From Lepturacanthus savala (taxonomy: Eukaryota; Chordata; Actinopteri; Scombriformes; Trichiuridae): DNA of 64,000 nucleotides. The notes under the pieces are model-generated. The model did not search any database and was not told the DNA's origin. It saw only the letters and a program-made list of their open reading frames with translations. This document shows positions 1-15,632 of the stretch, piece by piece. The position numbers and the translations under genes were made by a program. The stretch's first letter is position 1, and every line of letters starts with the position of its first letter. Location of the stretch: positions 4,656,758-4,720,757 of the forward strand of contig CM060468.1 of the NCBI GenBank assembly GCA_030544235.1, read 5' to 3'.

Positions 1-3000
1 TGAATTACAGACAACCTTTGGTCATCAAAAGTCCAGAAGAACCTCAAATAATTTCCTTTTAAAAATAAAAGCCTGAAAGCCCCCTTTTCACACACCTAGC
101 TGTAAAAACATGGTTTTTATATCACAGCTTTTTAGAAAAATGATCAAGTAACCGTTGCCATATGGAAACACTATCCAATAGAGGGTTAATATAAATGGAC
201 AGTTTGAACACCTGTTGTGGAAGTTCAGTTCGACCTCAGTCAACTCCAGTGAACCCCAGAGCAAGCAGACCATCATGTCTGACTTGATTTACCGGTATAC
301 GTCACATTCACCGCTCCTCATATGGGATTACAGCTATTGTGTACAGATGCAGAGTTCATTCCACAGTCCAAATACCGGCAGGTTAGGCCAATTAGCTGGT
401 GTTTTTCACTTTTGTGATCTTTTCAGAGAGTATGTTTGCTTGCACTCACAAAAATGTAACCCTGCTTGTAGTTCCAATCTTCCCATCAACCTTGCTGTTC
501 CACAGCCACGCCACGCTGGTATGAATAATTGAATTGGCCTCTGTGCTCATGGACATGCTCTACTTGGATCCCATTGTTCTGCTGAGGTGTGTCCTTCAAG
601 AAGTCAGGATCTGGGTTCACAGCAGTGGCTTCCATCTAACGGACAAAGTAAAGGTGCATGCAAATGTTAGATCTAAAGAAAAAGCCAAACGTTGCACTTT
701 TCTTTACCTTTTTTAGTCAAGTTTGCAGTATGAAGGTCCACAAATCATTGGCTGAGTTCCCCCGAGGTTAGAACAAACATCTGAGGCATCTGGTGAAAGG
801 AAGAGTTCAGATCAAAGCCTCCAAATATCAATTTGTATTTTTTAAACGCATCAGCTAACCGCTCGAGCACAGCAATCCATTAATTATCCAAGTTAATTTG
901 CACCATGTTTGACTGAGCTAATGACTTATTTTCCCTGAGGGGGTAAATAAGTCCTACGAGCTTAACTGTGGCACATTGCGCTAATTTAGCTGCTAAAGTG
1001 ACATGGCACTTTTGATCTAACACGCCTCCCAGTTAAGCTCCATGTCATCAGAACCATCTTGCGGCCTACATGCAGAGCGTGTCATGTTGCTTTCGAGCAT
1101 GGCCAGTTGCACTCTTACAATATGCTGTTAATTGGCTGTGTTAGTGGAGAAGTCGAGATGCTGAGGACTGAGACACTTTCTGGCTCTGCACAGATGCCAA
1201 ATGCAGGACTCCAGACTACATTTAGACGTATTTTTAGAGCATTCTTGGAGAGGTTGTTGGGTGTATCGCTCTTTGCAAAGATTCTTGTTATTCTTCACCA
1301 TGCTGTTCTTCTATTGTGCTTGTGTGAGAATGGGGCTTTCATCACGATAGAAAAGATGTGTGCACTCCAGGGGCTCACGTGCTACATCTGGTTGAAACTC
1401 TAAATATTCAGAAATGGGCAACGTAACATTTTTCTTTGGCACCAAATCCGTCTTTTCTCATGTGATGGAGCATAAATCAGTTTGTCTGACCTTTATTCCT
1501 ATTATGTAACATTCTAATTAATTTGCAATAATAATGCATTCAATATGGTGCTTACTTCCGGGATTTGTTCTGTGATATTTATAGTTTTACAAAAGAGAAG
1601 AGCACATTTCCAGTTAAAGGGTGAAATAAAGACCAGTGTTTCCTTTAGAGGAAAGCTGAAGTGTCACGTGAAGTGTCCTCACTTATAGAAGTCAGTGATC
1701 ATTAAACAATAATTACTGTGCTAATGTTTCCTCTCACACACCATGATTTTCTGCAGTATTACAGCTATCATCACATTCATATACTGAATTAATTAATTCT
1801 CAATTGAGTCATGACCTTCCCAGAATCAACACACCCCTGTTACACACTGGAAAAACCCTGAACATACACATTTTGTACAATTATAGACACACTATTGCCA
1901 GATTAGGGATGCTATTTTCAGCAATTGTGTTTCCATGGTGAAATTTCATATTTATGTACGATGTATGGTGCCTGCTGTGGTCTCGTTTCTGAGCCTAATA
2001 ACATGCAGTCTGGAAAGATTTTAACGTGTTCAGTGCATCAATTTGTCCAGCAGTGTCTCTTATATAATTGCTGAAATACCTGTATATTTCTTAGTATTCC
2101 CAGTTTGTTTAGTTATGAGTCAGTGACGGGGACTTCTGTTCTGTTCACGATTTAGAAAAGGTAATTCATATTTTTCTCATTAATTATGTATTATTTCACC
2201 GCCCACCCATCTGCTATTAATCAGCATGTGATTTTTGAATTCGTATGACCCGAGGGGATAGATGGACTGGTTTCAGGGAACATTTCGGGTCTTGCACCAT
2301 TGATATATAATTATGGCATGAGAAGTAAGTTATTTACTGAAGAGTAGTTTAAAATTATTTTAAAAAATGAATTTATCTCACATTTTCTATCGTCTCTGGG
2401 GTGTTGCGACAGTTTGTCTCCAGCTCCCGCTCACACCACCTTGGCACGCCGCATCTTTATTGAGCAATTTAATCGCTTCTCTGATGTCTATTAAATTCAG
2501 CCGAGGCCCAAATTCACATGGTAAAAATTGATTGGTGGCTCGAATGTTTTTGGATTGGGAAAAAACAGGGATTGGAAGGAGAGGAGTTAGATGAGGCAGA
2601 AACAATTGAGGGCTGTTGTCTCCCACGGGCCTCCTACTGATAAATGGTTCATCCCCTCTTCCCTCTAACCATCATTAAAAATGTCAAATCATTAAAAGCT
2701 GCAGTTCTGCATGGGCCCCCGCTGATGCAAGACGTCCGCCACCTCTATCTCCTCTTTCCTCTCGTGGAGCATGTTGCGCTCCCAAGTGTTTTGGAGCTAA
2801 ATTGAAGTTGTCCTTTTGTAATTATCAGCGGACAATAAAATCACGGCGGAGTAAGCAGAGCGTATTGGCAGTACAACCGCTGCCAATAAATATCTATGCA
2901 CTAGGTCCAACGCCTGAGCAATCATTGAAATTACAGTTCTGAATGGGAAATGGATCAGTGGTGGCTCTAATGGTAAAAATGTTGGCTTGTCACTGAAAGA

Positions 3001-4900
3001 TCCTTGGAAAAAAAAGGGGCCTTATTCCCAGTGAAACTGCCCTGGGTGAGCGGGGTTGCAATGAATAGCTCGCTTTCACGTGACGTCGCAATGCTACATC
3101 ATTGGAGTGTGAAATTCAGATGGAGGGCAGGAAGTGAAGTTAAAGCTTGCAAAGATGTCTGATTGGTGTAGTTTACAGCTGCGCCAATCGCTCAAAACTG
3201 AGGAAAAAGACCAGGAATACCAAAGGTAATTGTTCACAAAGGTGAAAAATGGAAAAAAAAGCTGTCAAAAGGTGGATTTTTAACCTACGTTTGGGTTCTG
3301 AAGATATTTGGTGGAGGCTATGTTAGATTTTTTTATAGATAGTTTGTCATTTAAAGATCATTTACAGTAGTGTAATTTGGCGAATGGACATTATAGATGC
3401 TACTGCTAGCGGCTAGCATATTCACATAAAACAATAAGAACAAAGACCAAACGATATTCATCTCGGAGCTGTTTGGTACACAAAAGAAGTTGTATGCCTC
3501 CTTTTGTAGGCTTTCATTTGCTGTTTTGTGTTAAAATTTGTCTAGAGAGCGAGGTAATTTGTGATATCAATGGCCTCGATGGCCTGCAAACCATTCAGGT
3601 CATGATCACGTGACTGAAACCTGGCTATTAGAGGTTTTGCTCTCCGTTTTTAACGTTGGGCTGCTTCTGTTCTGTGTTTTTTATCTTGATGAATAAATCT
3701 GTCGTTGGGATCACCTTGACTTTTGTTTCTGAAACCAGCGCCCTGCAACAGCTTGCTCGGCGGAGCTGTGCGCGGGCGGAGCGGGAGGGAACAGGTGGCG
3801 TTGAGTGAGGGGCGTTGGAGAGGAGGCTGCTGTGTAAGCCCCCCCTGCTGTCAGGTCAGACCACATGGTATCAGGGCCCGGATCATTCAGGCCCGCGTGT
3901 GTTTGCTTGTTTTTCCTCATTTACGTGATTCACCCTGCAGCCGCCACAGGAGGATAATGAAGCCGTCATACCTGCAAATGAACTACAGTTAGTTGCCATA
4001 GTGATATTGGCACAGGTACCCTAGGGATTATAGACCAACATCAGAAATGTGATTGATCCATCCGTGGCGTTTTTTTTTTTTTTTCTGTCGATTTTAATGT
4101 GCTTTTCATTAACTTTTCATTAGTAAATTAAGTGATACTCTTGTTTCTACTGGCTTTAGCTTCCTAATGAACCTAGAGGGTACTTTGGTGTTCTCTGCTT
4201 CATTTAATCAGCGTGAGAAAACACAGCTGTTGTTGTTTTTCCACGTTATGTCCCTACTTCGGCGAGATGGGAGATGAGGTTGAAATAAGGTTGCGCTCGC
4301 ACGGGGGTTGTGTCGTCCTTTAAGTGCATGTTATTGTATTGATTACTGCTAATCTCTCGAGTGGCCCAGGTTTTGCTGGACATCACTCGAAGACACGGCA
4401 GACAGTTCCTGCTGATAGTGCTTTGAGTGCTTTACTTAACAGATGGAATTTTAGAGGAGTTAAGTGCTGCCTGACCACAGGGAGGGAGGAGGATGATGAT
4501 GATGCTGCTGCTGCAGTGCTCCCTGTCATACCGGGCTGCACTGGGAGAGAGTAATTTATTAGCATTAACATCCTTATGTTAATTACACTTGGAACCAGGA
4601 AGTACAGGTTTATCTCCTAGTAAAAGATGTTTTGTGTAAGTGACTCGAGCGCACGCTACTTCACCGACAATTGATTTTTTTCCTCGGCCTGGTCGTAGAG
4701 GAGAACTCGATTTGTCCCTGTGCGGAAATTGGCTTGCAGGGTAATCGCACACCATTAAAATTAGTCAACAAGTCACAAATAGACAATGGTTACATACACA
4801 AAGTAGGAGGAGGGTAATTGGCCAGACCAGCTGGACATCATCTGAAACAGAAAGGTGTGGTCAAAGTGGATGGGTGATCATTTCATGTTAATCAAATTTG
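1..4900. other. intergenic stretch without recognisable gene
   Basis: No exon, transposon or RNA gene is recognised here. ORFs up to about 114 codons exist but have no family resemblance, and they are flanked by stops typical of AT-rich DNA. A trinucleotide-rich GAT/GCT patch lies at about 4486-4515 and a T tract at about 4070-4085. The part at about 2380-2980 is repeat-poor and is listed separately as a possible conserved noncoding block. Confidence 0.5.
2380..2980. promoter_or_regulatory. candidate conserved noncoding element
   Basis: This block has no simple repeats or transposon hallmarks and more balanced base composition than its surroundings. It has many TAAT/ATTA and CAAT-type cores, for example around 2455-2560 and 2815-2900. 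It reads like the distal enhancers commonly found around developmental genes. This is inference from texture only; no alignment was possible, and no target gene is implied beyond proximity to spsb4. Confidence 0.2.
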
Positions 4901-5040
4901 ACTGTTCCATTAAGACTCATTATAAAAACTGTAATAATGCATATATTATCATCTCTTGTTTTTTTTACAACATAACTCATTGTGAACATTACAACTTCTG
5001 TCATTTATGGCCTGTATGTCTCATTGATTTCAACTTGCAT

Positions 5041-5240
5041 ATCATGAATATGAGTTCTGAAAAAATGCTATTTCCTGCAAAGAAAAGAGTACAAATTGGG
5101 GAAAAGATACATAACATGATTGTTAGTGACTGATATAATTATATGCATGAAATCTTTCAAATAAATCTGGGCTTATATCAGTTATAAGTATAAAATGACA
5201 GTCATAGACTTAGCAGCTCTTAGACTTAGATCTCTTCATA
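5041..5240 (+). mobile_element. diverged copy of the piggyBac-type MITE at 12883-13386
   Basis: About 195 bp matches, in the same orientation, the 3' half of the element at 12883-13386. Shared blocks are the stretch around ATAACATGATTGTT, then GATATAATTATATGCATGAA, then the subterminal block ATAAAATGACAGTCATAGAC. The copy loses similarity where the other has its terminal GGGTTAA, so the right terminus is missing. The left side (4900-5040) is only weakly similar. Seen directly as a repeat pair; the class follows from the intact copy. Confidence 0.65.
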
Positions 5241-5556
5241 CGGTTTATTCTATCATGAAATGTTAGGTGAATCTGAATCAAATTAACCACATTTTTCAGA
5301 GCCCAAATCTTTGAAACAGATTTGACCGGGAACAAACTGAGGGTTAAAAACTTGATAAACCAAAGAAAAGGTTAATCTATTTTTAGTGAATAGAGGGGGG
5401 TGATATTAGTGCCCAGCAACATAAATGAGGCCGTATCCACCTTATTATTTTTTAGTCTATTCAGATTTGTCTGTACGGAGGTTTATATATCCATTCCTTT
5501 CATTTTTTCATGTAGACTTCATTTGTACTCGGAACTGGATGATCACACAGCGCCTG

Positions 5557-5591
<35 letters not shown>

Positions 5592-8500
5592 GTCAACCTC
5601 ACTATGTTTGTGAAATCCTGCAACAACAAATGGAGCGCAGTCCTCCCTTCGTGTTTACACGTATTCTGTCCCATTTGTCATTGTGCCGAACTGTTGTCAA
5701 ATAAACTGCTGGCTGACAGTTTATTATTAGAACAAGCCCAGTACCATCAGTTTATTAACTTCCCAACAACACTATAGTATCAGTAAAAACAACCTTGCTG
5801 TGCCACTTACTGCACATCACAGCAAAGCCGCTCATTCTTCCTCTCTGATTGGTTACCCAGTCTACTGGAATACCCAATAAAGCTGCCAGTATGCTGGTGA
5901 TATTCATTTGCCAGGCAGAGTGTACAAAGGCTTTCGTGGGCAGGCCAGCGGAGGGGTCAGAAATCTGATCTTTTTAAAATTTTCATGAATTGTACAAGCT
6001 CAGAGCAGAGGTCCGTCCCCCACTCTTTGCTCTTACTTTTATTAATTTCTTTATATCTTTGTGAGAGTCATTGCTTTATCTTGACCTGGATTTTACCAGA
6101 CCCAAACGACCCCATTTTTTTTCTCAGAACATCCACTAACACTTGCCAACTCCTGTCCATATGACAGCACTTTTGTGAATATTAGAAACACCCAGTTTTA
6201 GTGGGCTATAATGTGATGTATATTTGCTGTCTTGTGTCCTGCTGTCGCCCTAATTGAACTTTATCCTTCTGCTGGTTTTTCCAAACAGGAAACGAGTCAG
6301 AGCTTTGATCGTGTGACCTGTGCTCAGTTGACTTGGCAGAGATGCACTTTTCTCAAGGCGCCTGCACTTGGATGGATTAACAGGTTAGCCTCCAATCCCA
6401 CGGCCAACTCCCTTTCATTATACCCTTCAGCACCATCATCTTTACAGCTGCGTTTCCATCTATATTTACCTGCTCAGACAGCCAAAGCTAATGCATAGCT
6501 TTGAATGATATTGGTGATGTTTTTTTCTGTTTGTTCAGCAACAACCGAGCACTTAGTGACCCTGGCTTTGTTTGAAAATGATAATGTATTCTGCTGGTGA
6601 TGGCAAACGCTTGATTGTCGGCGATATGATGACAGATAATGGCTGATTTCAATGCTCTCCCTCCCATCCTATAACCCAGTGATGGAAACCTGATAAGACT
6701 GGTTTTCACTTACCTGTAGAGGGAGGAAAACTGATCCAAGCCAGCTGCTAAATATTTGCACAGGTCCTAACCCAATAGCAGCTGCTGATGTATGCTACAG
6801 GTTTAGTGTTTTGGCTAAGGTTTCATCCTGTGGAAGCCCACGCCACTAAACCTAATTGCTGCATTACACTTTAGAATTAGAATACAGCATGACTCGGGTA
6901 CAGCTGACCCATCTCTGTGTTTATGTGAGAATTACATCTACAAAATGAAGTCTTGGATTGCAGGAAAAACACAGGTCTTCACTAAGTGTGCGGTTTGGCT
7001 GTGGGAGTACGGGCCGCACAAGGTGCTGGGAGTAAAAAAAAAAAAAAAAACCTAAATGCAACGACCTTCAGGCGAGAAGTTGAAACAGAATGAAGTTTTG
7101 CAGAAACACAAGCCAACATCACGCTGTGGTGGCCAATCACTCAGACGCATCAGAGCTGTAGCCTATAAGCCATTTGGGTGTACAAAGAGGGGAGGGCATT
7201 AGTCTTTGTTTGATGAGGATGAGGTTAAAGAAAAGTTAGGATTTGCTGTCGGCTCCCTGACTCCTTTTAAAAAAAAAAAAAAAAAAAAAGATGAGATAAA
7301 GACAGACAGCAGCAGTGGTTGAGCAAGTGAATTAATCGTGGTCCACGGTACTGAGAACGCCCTGTGAATGAGGGAGAAAAACGGCTTATTTTCTGGTTGC
7401 TATCACAAATAGACTCACATCACCTCTGTCCACCTCTGCACAACCCTGCGGGAAGGTGCCATAATGCCTCCTCCTGTGTGAATGCAGCTATAGGCCAGAA
7501 CTATATAGCTGAAGTAAAACAGCTGAAGTTTCAGCAGACATCATAACTTAAACTCCAAAATGAACTCTATATAGCATAAGAAATAGTTGATTTGACAAGA
7601 TGCATAATAGAATAGAAATAACAAGATAACTGATAATATTAACTAAAGTAACTATAGTAACTAAAAAACATACTATATATTATTTTTTACTTTCACAGTT
7701 TATTTTTCTTAATTTAATAGATGATTTTAAAACTACTATGAAACAATATGATTTTGCTTAATTCAAGAGTTTTCATTAGCTTATCTGTTATAAAATAAGA
7801 GAAAGCATTTACACAAATATTTAGTGGTTTGAAGGCATAAACCACATGTTCACACTGAAGTGTCCCAATGGTAACAGGTAGACCAGTGAAGGCTCTTTGA
7901 TAATCACCAATGCAAATGTGACTGTAGCGGTCTTTTAACTTATGAAAAACCTTTGTGGTTGACTGGTCATTTTATAGTTTTGAATATCAGCTTTATGAAA
8001 CTGTGTGTTTGAATAGGGATCTTTTTGCATATGATATTGCTGTACCTAATTGTGCTCAGGCAATAGAGTTGATAGATGCTGAAATGTTAGTTAATCATAC
8101 ATCATATCATCCAGTCAGTTCCAGTTTTATTTAACTGCTCATTACAGAAACATCTGTGAGTGACGTCTGGAGCATTGGTGCTCTGCATTTTGGCCATTCT
8201 GCTGTAATTTGTGGTATTAATGTGAAATTAATTTAAAGCCGGCACCAATGTGCTGCTTCTCTTTGAGACTAAATTCTCAGCTCTGTCTTTTTCTGACTCT
8301 TCTGTTGATTCAGAGGTCGTTGTGCAACGGATTAAAGGGCAGCATGAATAGTTGATGCAGCCGACTCCTCCACTCGTTGGCTCTCATGTGATCACGTTGA
8401 AATCACAATAATTGCAAATGCAATTAATCTTTTAGCCCTAGTTTCACCCAAAAATGTCATGATACCCACCCATTAAACAATCCTCAACTCCAGATGTCAG

Positions 8501-9814
8501 GTGTTGAAACTCAATGACGACAGACAACTTTAATACATTTAAGCATGTTTATATAAGAGCTCCAGAACATATGGCCACAACCTTCCATATACAAATTAGA
8601 CTGATGTCATCACAGTGCTGAACCACTAAAAATGAAGAGGCTAGAGTAATGACTGAAATAAATAAAGGCCCACTCAAGAATGAGCTCATCAGGATGGTAG
8701 AGAGCCATTAAGCGTAATGAATCATATCCATAATGTAAAGTAAAATGAATGTTGACTGAACAACAATATGCTTTGCCATGTGAAACTGGTTTACGTGTCA
8801 CCTGCACTTAATCAATTCTACAAAACAGCTCCATAAAAGACAGGAGGAGGAGGTTTACTTTACTGCGTTAGTGTGAAACAAAAACTAAACTTTACATAAA
8901 CCCTTCATCCAAACTTATGCAACTACTCACCATACGAGTGGAACTTTGGTGTCTGATGTTACTGTGAACCCAGTGACCCCCGCTACTTCCAGTCCTCTTA
9001 TTTTCCATACGAATAGCCTGGAGGGCACACAGTGGAAGTCCTGTATATTTTTGCTCTTATGCTTCAAAGCTTCGGAAAAGGCCTTCCCTAGCCCTAATAT
9101 TTAGACGTCTGTTCCTCTAGGTTTATGCGGCTGAGCTTGTATTATCTAATCACATCAACGTGTTAAGGGAGTGTTGATGTGGTCAGGGTGCATGTGAGTA
9201 TATACAAGCTTAAGAAAGCATTACAAAGATGCGAGTCAGCGCTGAAGTAATGAGTAGCTTATCCTGCCAGCTTTCCAGTCTCTCTCCACAGCTATGTTCA
9301 AACCGTAGACCTTTACCGCTTCACCAGGCTGATGAAGAACACAAGGTTCGCTCTGTTTGACCGAAACGTTTGATGCCAGCGTAAGGAAATTGTTTTCATA
9401 AAAGCATGCCCGGTGATGATTTGTCTCGCACCCCTCAATGCCTGTCACCTGCCTGCAAAAGTAATGAGGCCGCCGCCACCACTTGCAAAGCTGTCATCGT
9501 TATGCCTATAAAGACAAAACAATACAGGTACGGAGATCATAGGCATCAATTTGAATCAATTTTAATAATTTGTTTCAGCACAGACAAAGCAGAAAAGTCC
9601 ACTCGGAGAGGCCAGGCCGATACCTGCCGCTTATCACAGCTAAAGGCAGGGAACAAAGAACACCTATTAAAATCGAGAGCTTCTTTTTCAACTCACCTGC
9701 TCGTCATTAGACTGTGAAACCTGAGAACTCTGAGAATATCCTCATCCTCACACTATATATGCAGTAGGCCGCCATACTTCAGCAAGGTATTACTGGCGTT
9801 TGGTGCATTGACAT
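5241..9814. other. intergenic stretch, simple repeats only
   Basis: No gene is recognised. It contains a CA microsatellite (5561-5589), A tracts at about 7037-7052 and 7269-7289, and AT-rich DNA. The part at about 9230-9720 is less AT-rich, lacks repeats and is noted in the findings as a possible conserved noncoding element. Confidence 0.5.
5561..5589 (+). repeat. (CA)n microsatellite
   Basis: An uninterrupted CA dinucleotide run of 14.5 units. The overlapping TH-repeat ORFs are artefacts of this run. Confidence 0.95.
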
Positions 9815-10152
9815 TACACTGCCTTTGTTTGGGGTCACTTAGAAACTTCCTTAATTTTGAAAGAAAAGCACTCTTTTTTTTTTTTTCAATGATGATAACT
9901 TTAACCTAATCAGAAATACACTCTATACATTGCTAATGTGGTAAATAACTATTCTAGCTGCAAATGTCTACATATGTGTATAGAGGCCCATTTCCAGCAA
10001 CTATCACTCCAGTGTTCTAATGGTACAATGTGTTTGTTCATTGTGTCAGAAGGCTAATGTAATAAAAACAATTCTGTTCATTTTACAACTCAAAGGTTTC
10101 ATGGAAAACACTAAATTATCTGAGCGACCCCAAACTTTTGAACAGTAGTATA
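9815..10152 (+). mobile_element. non-autonomous Tc1/mariner-like MITE
   Basis: The element is bounded by TA dinucleotides. Its inverted ends both read inward as GTTTGGGGTC: the left end at about 9830-9840, the right end as GACCCCAAAC at about 10126-10135, followed by TTTTGAACAGTAGTA. The terminal motif (tac...gttcaaaagtttggggtca) is the one I know from teleost Tc1-like elements. The interior has no transposase. A second partial copy on the other strand at 58581-58790 shares long blocks, which confirms it as an interspersed repeat. Confidence 0.8.
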
Positions 10153-12853
<2,701 letters not shown>

Positions 12854-12882
12854 CAGTATATTTTGTTTTGAAATGAGTTGAT

Positions 12883-13386
12883 TTAACCCATTGAAGCCCA
12901 TTAGCCTTTAAGTCTTTGACTGTCAATTATATTTAAAATAAATAAAATCGTAATGTTACTCATACAGCTTTTTTGTCTGACATGGACAGCTTGCGTAAAA
13001 GGTTTTTAAGCAAATAAAGTTTCCAACTGCTTCCTGTCATATGACGTCACCAACTTCCTGCTCCGCTATTGACTCAGACGAAAGACGCAGATTTTCAACC
13101 CTCACGTGTATATATCTATTTAAACATTCAAGTCTCTAGAATAATCCCCCCCAAATAATTTTGTACATGGGATACATAGTTTTTGTTTATGGGCATATTT
13201 GTGCAAGCTGCAACTGTAATAGCCATCAAAATGCTATTTTCTGCAAAAATGGATGCATAACATGATTGTTGGTGATTCAACTGATATAATTATATGCATG
13301 AAATCTTTGGGAAAAAATCTGTTTAAATGGGTTAAGTATAAAATGACAGTCATAGACTTGGCGGCTCATAGGCTTAAATGGGTTAA
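12883..13386. mobile_element. piggyBac-type MITE (TTAA target site, 504 bp)
   Basis: Begins TTAA-CCCATTGAAGCC at 12883 and ends GGCTTAAATGGG-TTAA at 13386. The two ends are inverted copies of each other. Similarity continues inward for about 50 bp, including GACTGTCA near 12920 and TGACAGTC near 13345. A TTAA target duplication with CCC at the start of each end is the hallmark of the piggyBac superfamily. The interior is AT-rich and noncoding, so the element is non-autonomous. A partial second copy lies at about 5041-5240. Confidence 0.75.
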
Positions 13387-13639
13387 AAGGCGTGACTCTA
13401 GATATAACGTTATACTCTAGGACTCACACAACTCAATGGCCGTATCTCTTAGCTCAAAGCTTATTAAATTTTCCGTTTTAAAAAATAAAGAACCAGTTTC
13501 TTAAAGAACTGGGTCTGGAGCCCCATCCCTGAACACAAGAGCGACTTCTGAAAGGCTGGTGGTGCTTCATCCAACACTTTCCCTCGTCTGGCTCAAAGTG
13601 CTCCGTCCACTTCAGCAGAGCAAAGTGGAAACGGGCTGT

Positions 13640-14115
13640 TAAGCTGCAAATGTGGGAGAACTGAGTGTGTGTTTGTGTGTGTGTGTGTGTGTGTCCATAT
13701 TTCCTTCCACCGTCAAGAGGCGCACAGTCAGTGCATCTGTGAGAGTGGGTGGTTTTGTGCTGCTTGGGAAAGACTTTGAGCGTGCTCCATGCTCAGCCCT
13801 CCCCTTCCCCCTCCCACTCCACCGTTCCCTCCCTCCCTCCAGCAGCTGTTTTCCTGTCTTAGCTGGGAACTGGAGCCAGACTGTTTTTTCCCCCATCCCA
13901 GCGTCACAAGCAGGAACTCTCCCGACTTATAGGCATACACAAACACGCACTTTTTTTTTATCCGTCTCTGTCCTGTCCCACACTCGCCTGGCTGTTGAAT
14001 ATGTACTGACCTCATTTTGGACTACAGACCGAGGAATAAGTATCTCACTCTTTTACTTGGCTGCTGCGATGCGTGTTCACGTTGCTGTGTGACTGTTGGG
14101 AGAAATGCTTTCATG
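13640..14115 (+). other. spsb4: candidate upstream noncoding exon of spsb4
   Basis: This segment is richer in GC and CpG than its flanks and ends in a strong splice donor, TTCATG/GTAAGA, with the GT at 14116-14117. The exon carrying the spsb4 start codon has a splice acceptor upstream of its ATG, so at least one 5' noncoding exon must exist on this side. This is the best-looking candidate in the window. The 5' limit is arbitrary, and no TATA box or other promoter motif was decisive. Inference only. Confidence 0.25.
13665..13694 (+). repeat. (GT)n microsatellite
   Basis: A GT dinucleotide run of about 30 bp with one TTT interruption. Confidence 0.9.
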
Positions 14116-15105
14116 GTAAGACGTCTTTTTTTTTTTTCCCCTTCACACAGGCCACTTCTGTTTCTTGACCTCCTGTTTGTACTTCTCTTCGTCCGTGACA
14201 TTTTCTCGGCTTTCCCCGTCTCTCCGTTGGCAAAAGCTGCCGCTAGATTTGTCCCATGCTGACAGTTCCCAAAGTCTTCCTCCCTGTGTTTTAAAGCTTT
14301 CTCAGGGTGTATGCATGTCCAAGAAAGATCTTAAAATGAATGGAATTAAACATCTAGCATCTGTTCACTGATTTTAGTTGTGCTTTAAAATGTAGTTTTC
14401 CTGATGATGCTGTTACTTATAGTTATAGATGATACAAAATGTTACGTTTTAAAATTTTAAGATGTTTGACTTTCACTTTTGACTTCTAATTTTACAATCT
14501 TTACATCAACTTTCACTTTTAATATGTGGTTTATTGAGCCCAAAAAGGACTGTAATTCCCACTTGTATTTGAAATAGTTTAAGCGTCTTGGTATAAAATG
14601 GTTATATAAAAGCAGGAACTGTTGACTTGCTTTCCCAGCCGGTCACTCTGACCTCTCCAGCATGGCTGTAATCATCGGCGGGTATTCTGTGTCGCGTTTC
14701 AGACCAGTCGACTCAAAGGCGTGAGCGAGACACATGATTAAAGAGTCTGTATTGTGTTACGCTGCCAGTTGAGTCCTGACTCATAGTTTCACTTGGCATA
14801 ACATGGGAGTAAGCTATGCATGACTGGTTAGATAAAACACTCATAAGTGTGAGAGATTATCCTGTTTTGATTAGACATTAGTGTTTTGGGCTGTTGTATT
14901 ATATCAGTCCTGCTTATTTAAAATGTTCTGTTCTTTGTTACCAGAGATAGTATGTGTTGCGTTGCTTTAATTAGGTTTTAGGTCTACAGCTAATTAACAT
15001 GAGTTGTGTGATATTTCTCATTCACAACCAAACGTAAAGCACTTTAACCACTTGGAGCCTCACTAGATCTCTTATCCTCTTGATTTTACAGCCTCAGAGT
15101 TGAGA

Positions 15106-15124
15106 GACACACACACACACACAC
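15106..15124 (+). repeat. (AC)n microsatellite
   Basis: Short AC dinucleotide run of about 9 units. Confidence 0.9.
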
Positions 15125-15424
15125 CAAGGGGACCTATAAACTGTGATGACGTCAACCTTCCAATTTCAGTGCATGTCACACTGTCATGGTTGCAATGTGA
15201 GACAGAATGTAAGATGGCAAATTAAGAGGCTTGTCAGAGGGTGCAATGAAAAGCCTGGTAAACGGCGACGTGATGTTACCAGGAAAGAAAACGGATGCAA
15301 GCAGAGACATGTTCTCAACTTGCGTCATGTATCTGTGATGCAGGCTGTCTTCGGATGACCATAAACAACTCTACAACATTTCGTTGATGTAGAGATTATT
15401 CGCAATCAAAAGCTTTTGAGGAAT

Positions 15425-15632
15425 TTGACCTGCAGATGGCAGTTGAGGAAAAATCAGGTTTCCCAAAGTCATTACAAAAAGTGTAAGATGAGACTTGGTA
15501 AAAAGAGAGGGTTGTTTTAACCAGCTGGGACTCACTGGATATTGAATATCTGTAGTACACGTCACGGCAATCCATCAAATAGTTAAAATTCTGTCTGGAC
15601 CCAAGTGGTGGATGGATCAATGACTGATACAC
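15425..15632. repeat. diverged teleost interspersed repeat
   Basis: Phrases such as GGCAATCCATCAAATAGTT and GTCTGGACCCAAGTGGTGGA match, from memory, a widespread percomorph repeat. That repeat has tandem units of the type aaagtcattaggattcat and caatccatccaatagttgt, ending in tggaccaaagtggtgga. There is no second copy in this window, so the call rests on recall. The ORFs on the minus strand here are incidental. Confidence 0.4.

Larger units (their letters stand above)
13387..15424. other. stretch with possible noncoding first exon
   Basis: No coding exon is recognised. Contents are a GT microsatellite (13665-13694), pyrimidine-rich sequence at about 13795-13850, the candidate 5' noncoding exon described separately, and a CA microsatellite at 15106-15124. 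Confidence 0.45.

Noticed and set aside
13652..14092. 146-codon + strand ORF over the GT repeat
   Set aside because: It includes the translated GT microsatellite and a pyrimidine-rich region; more likely noncoding exon or promoter.
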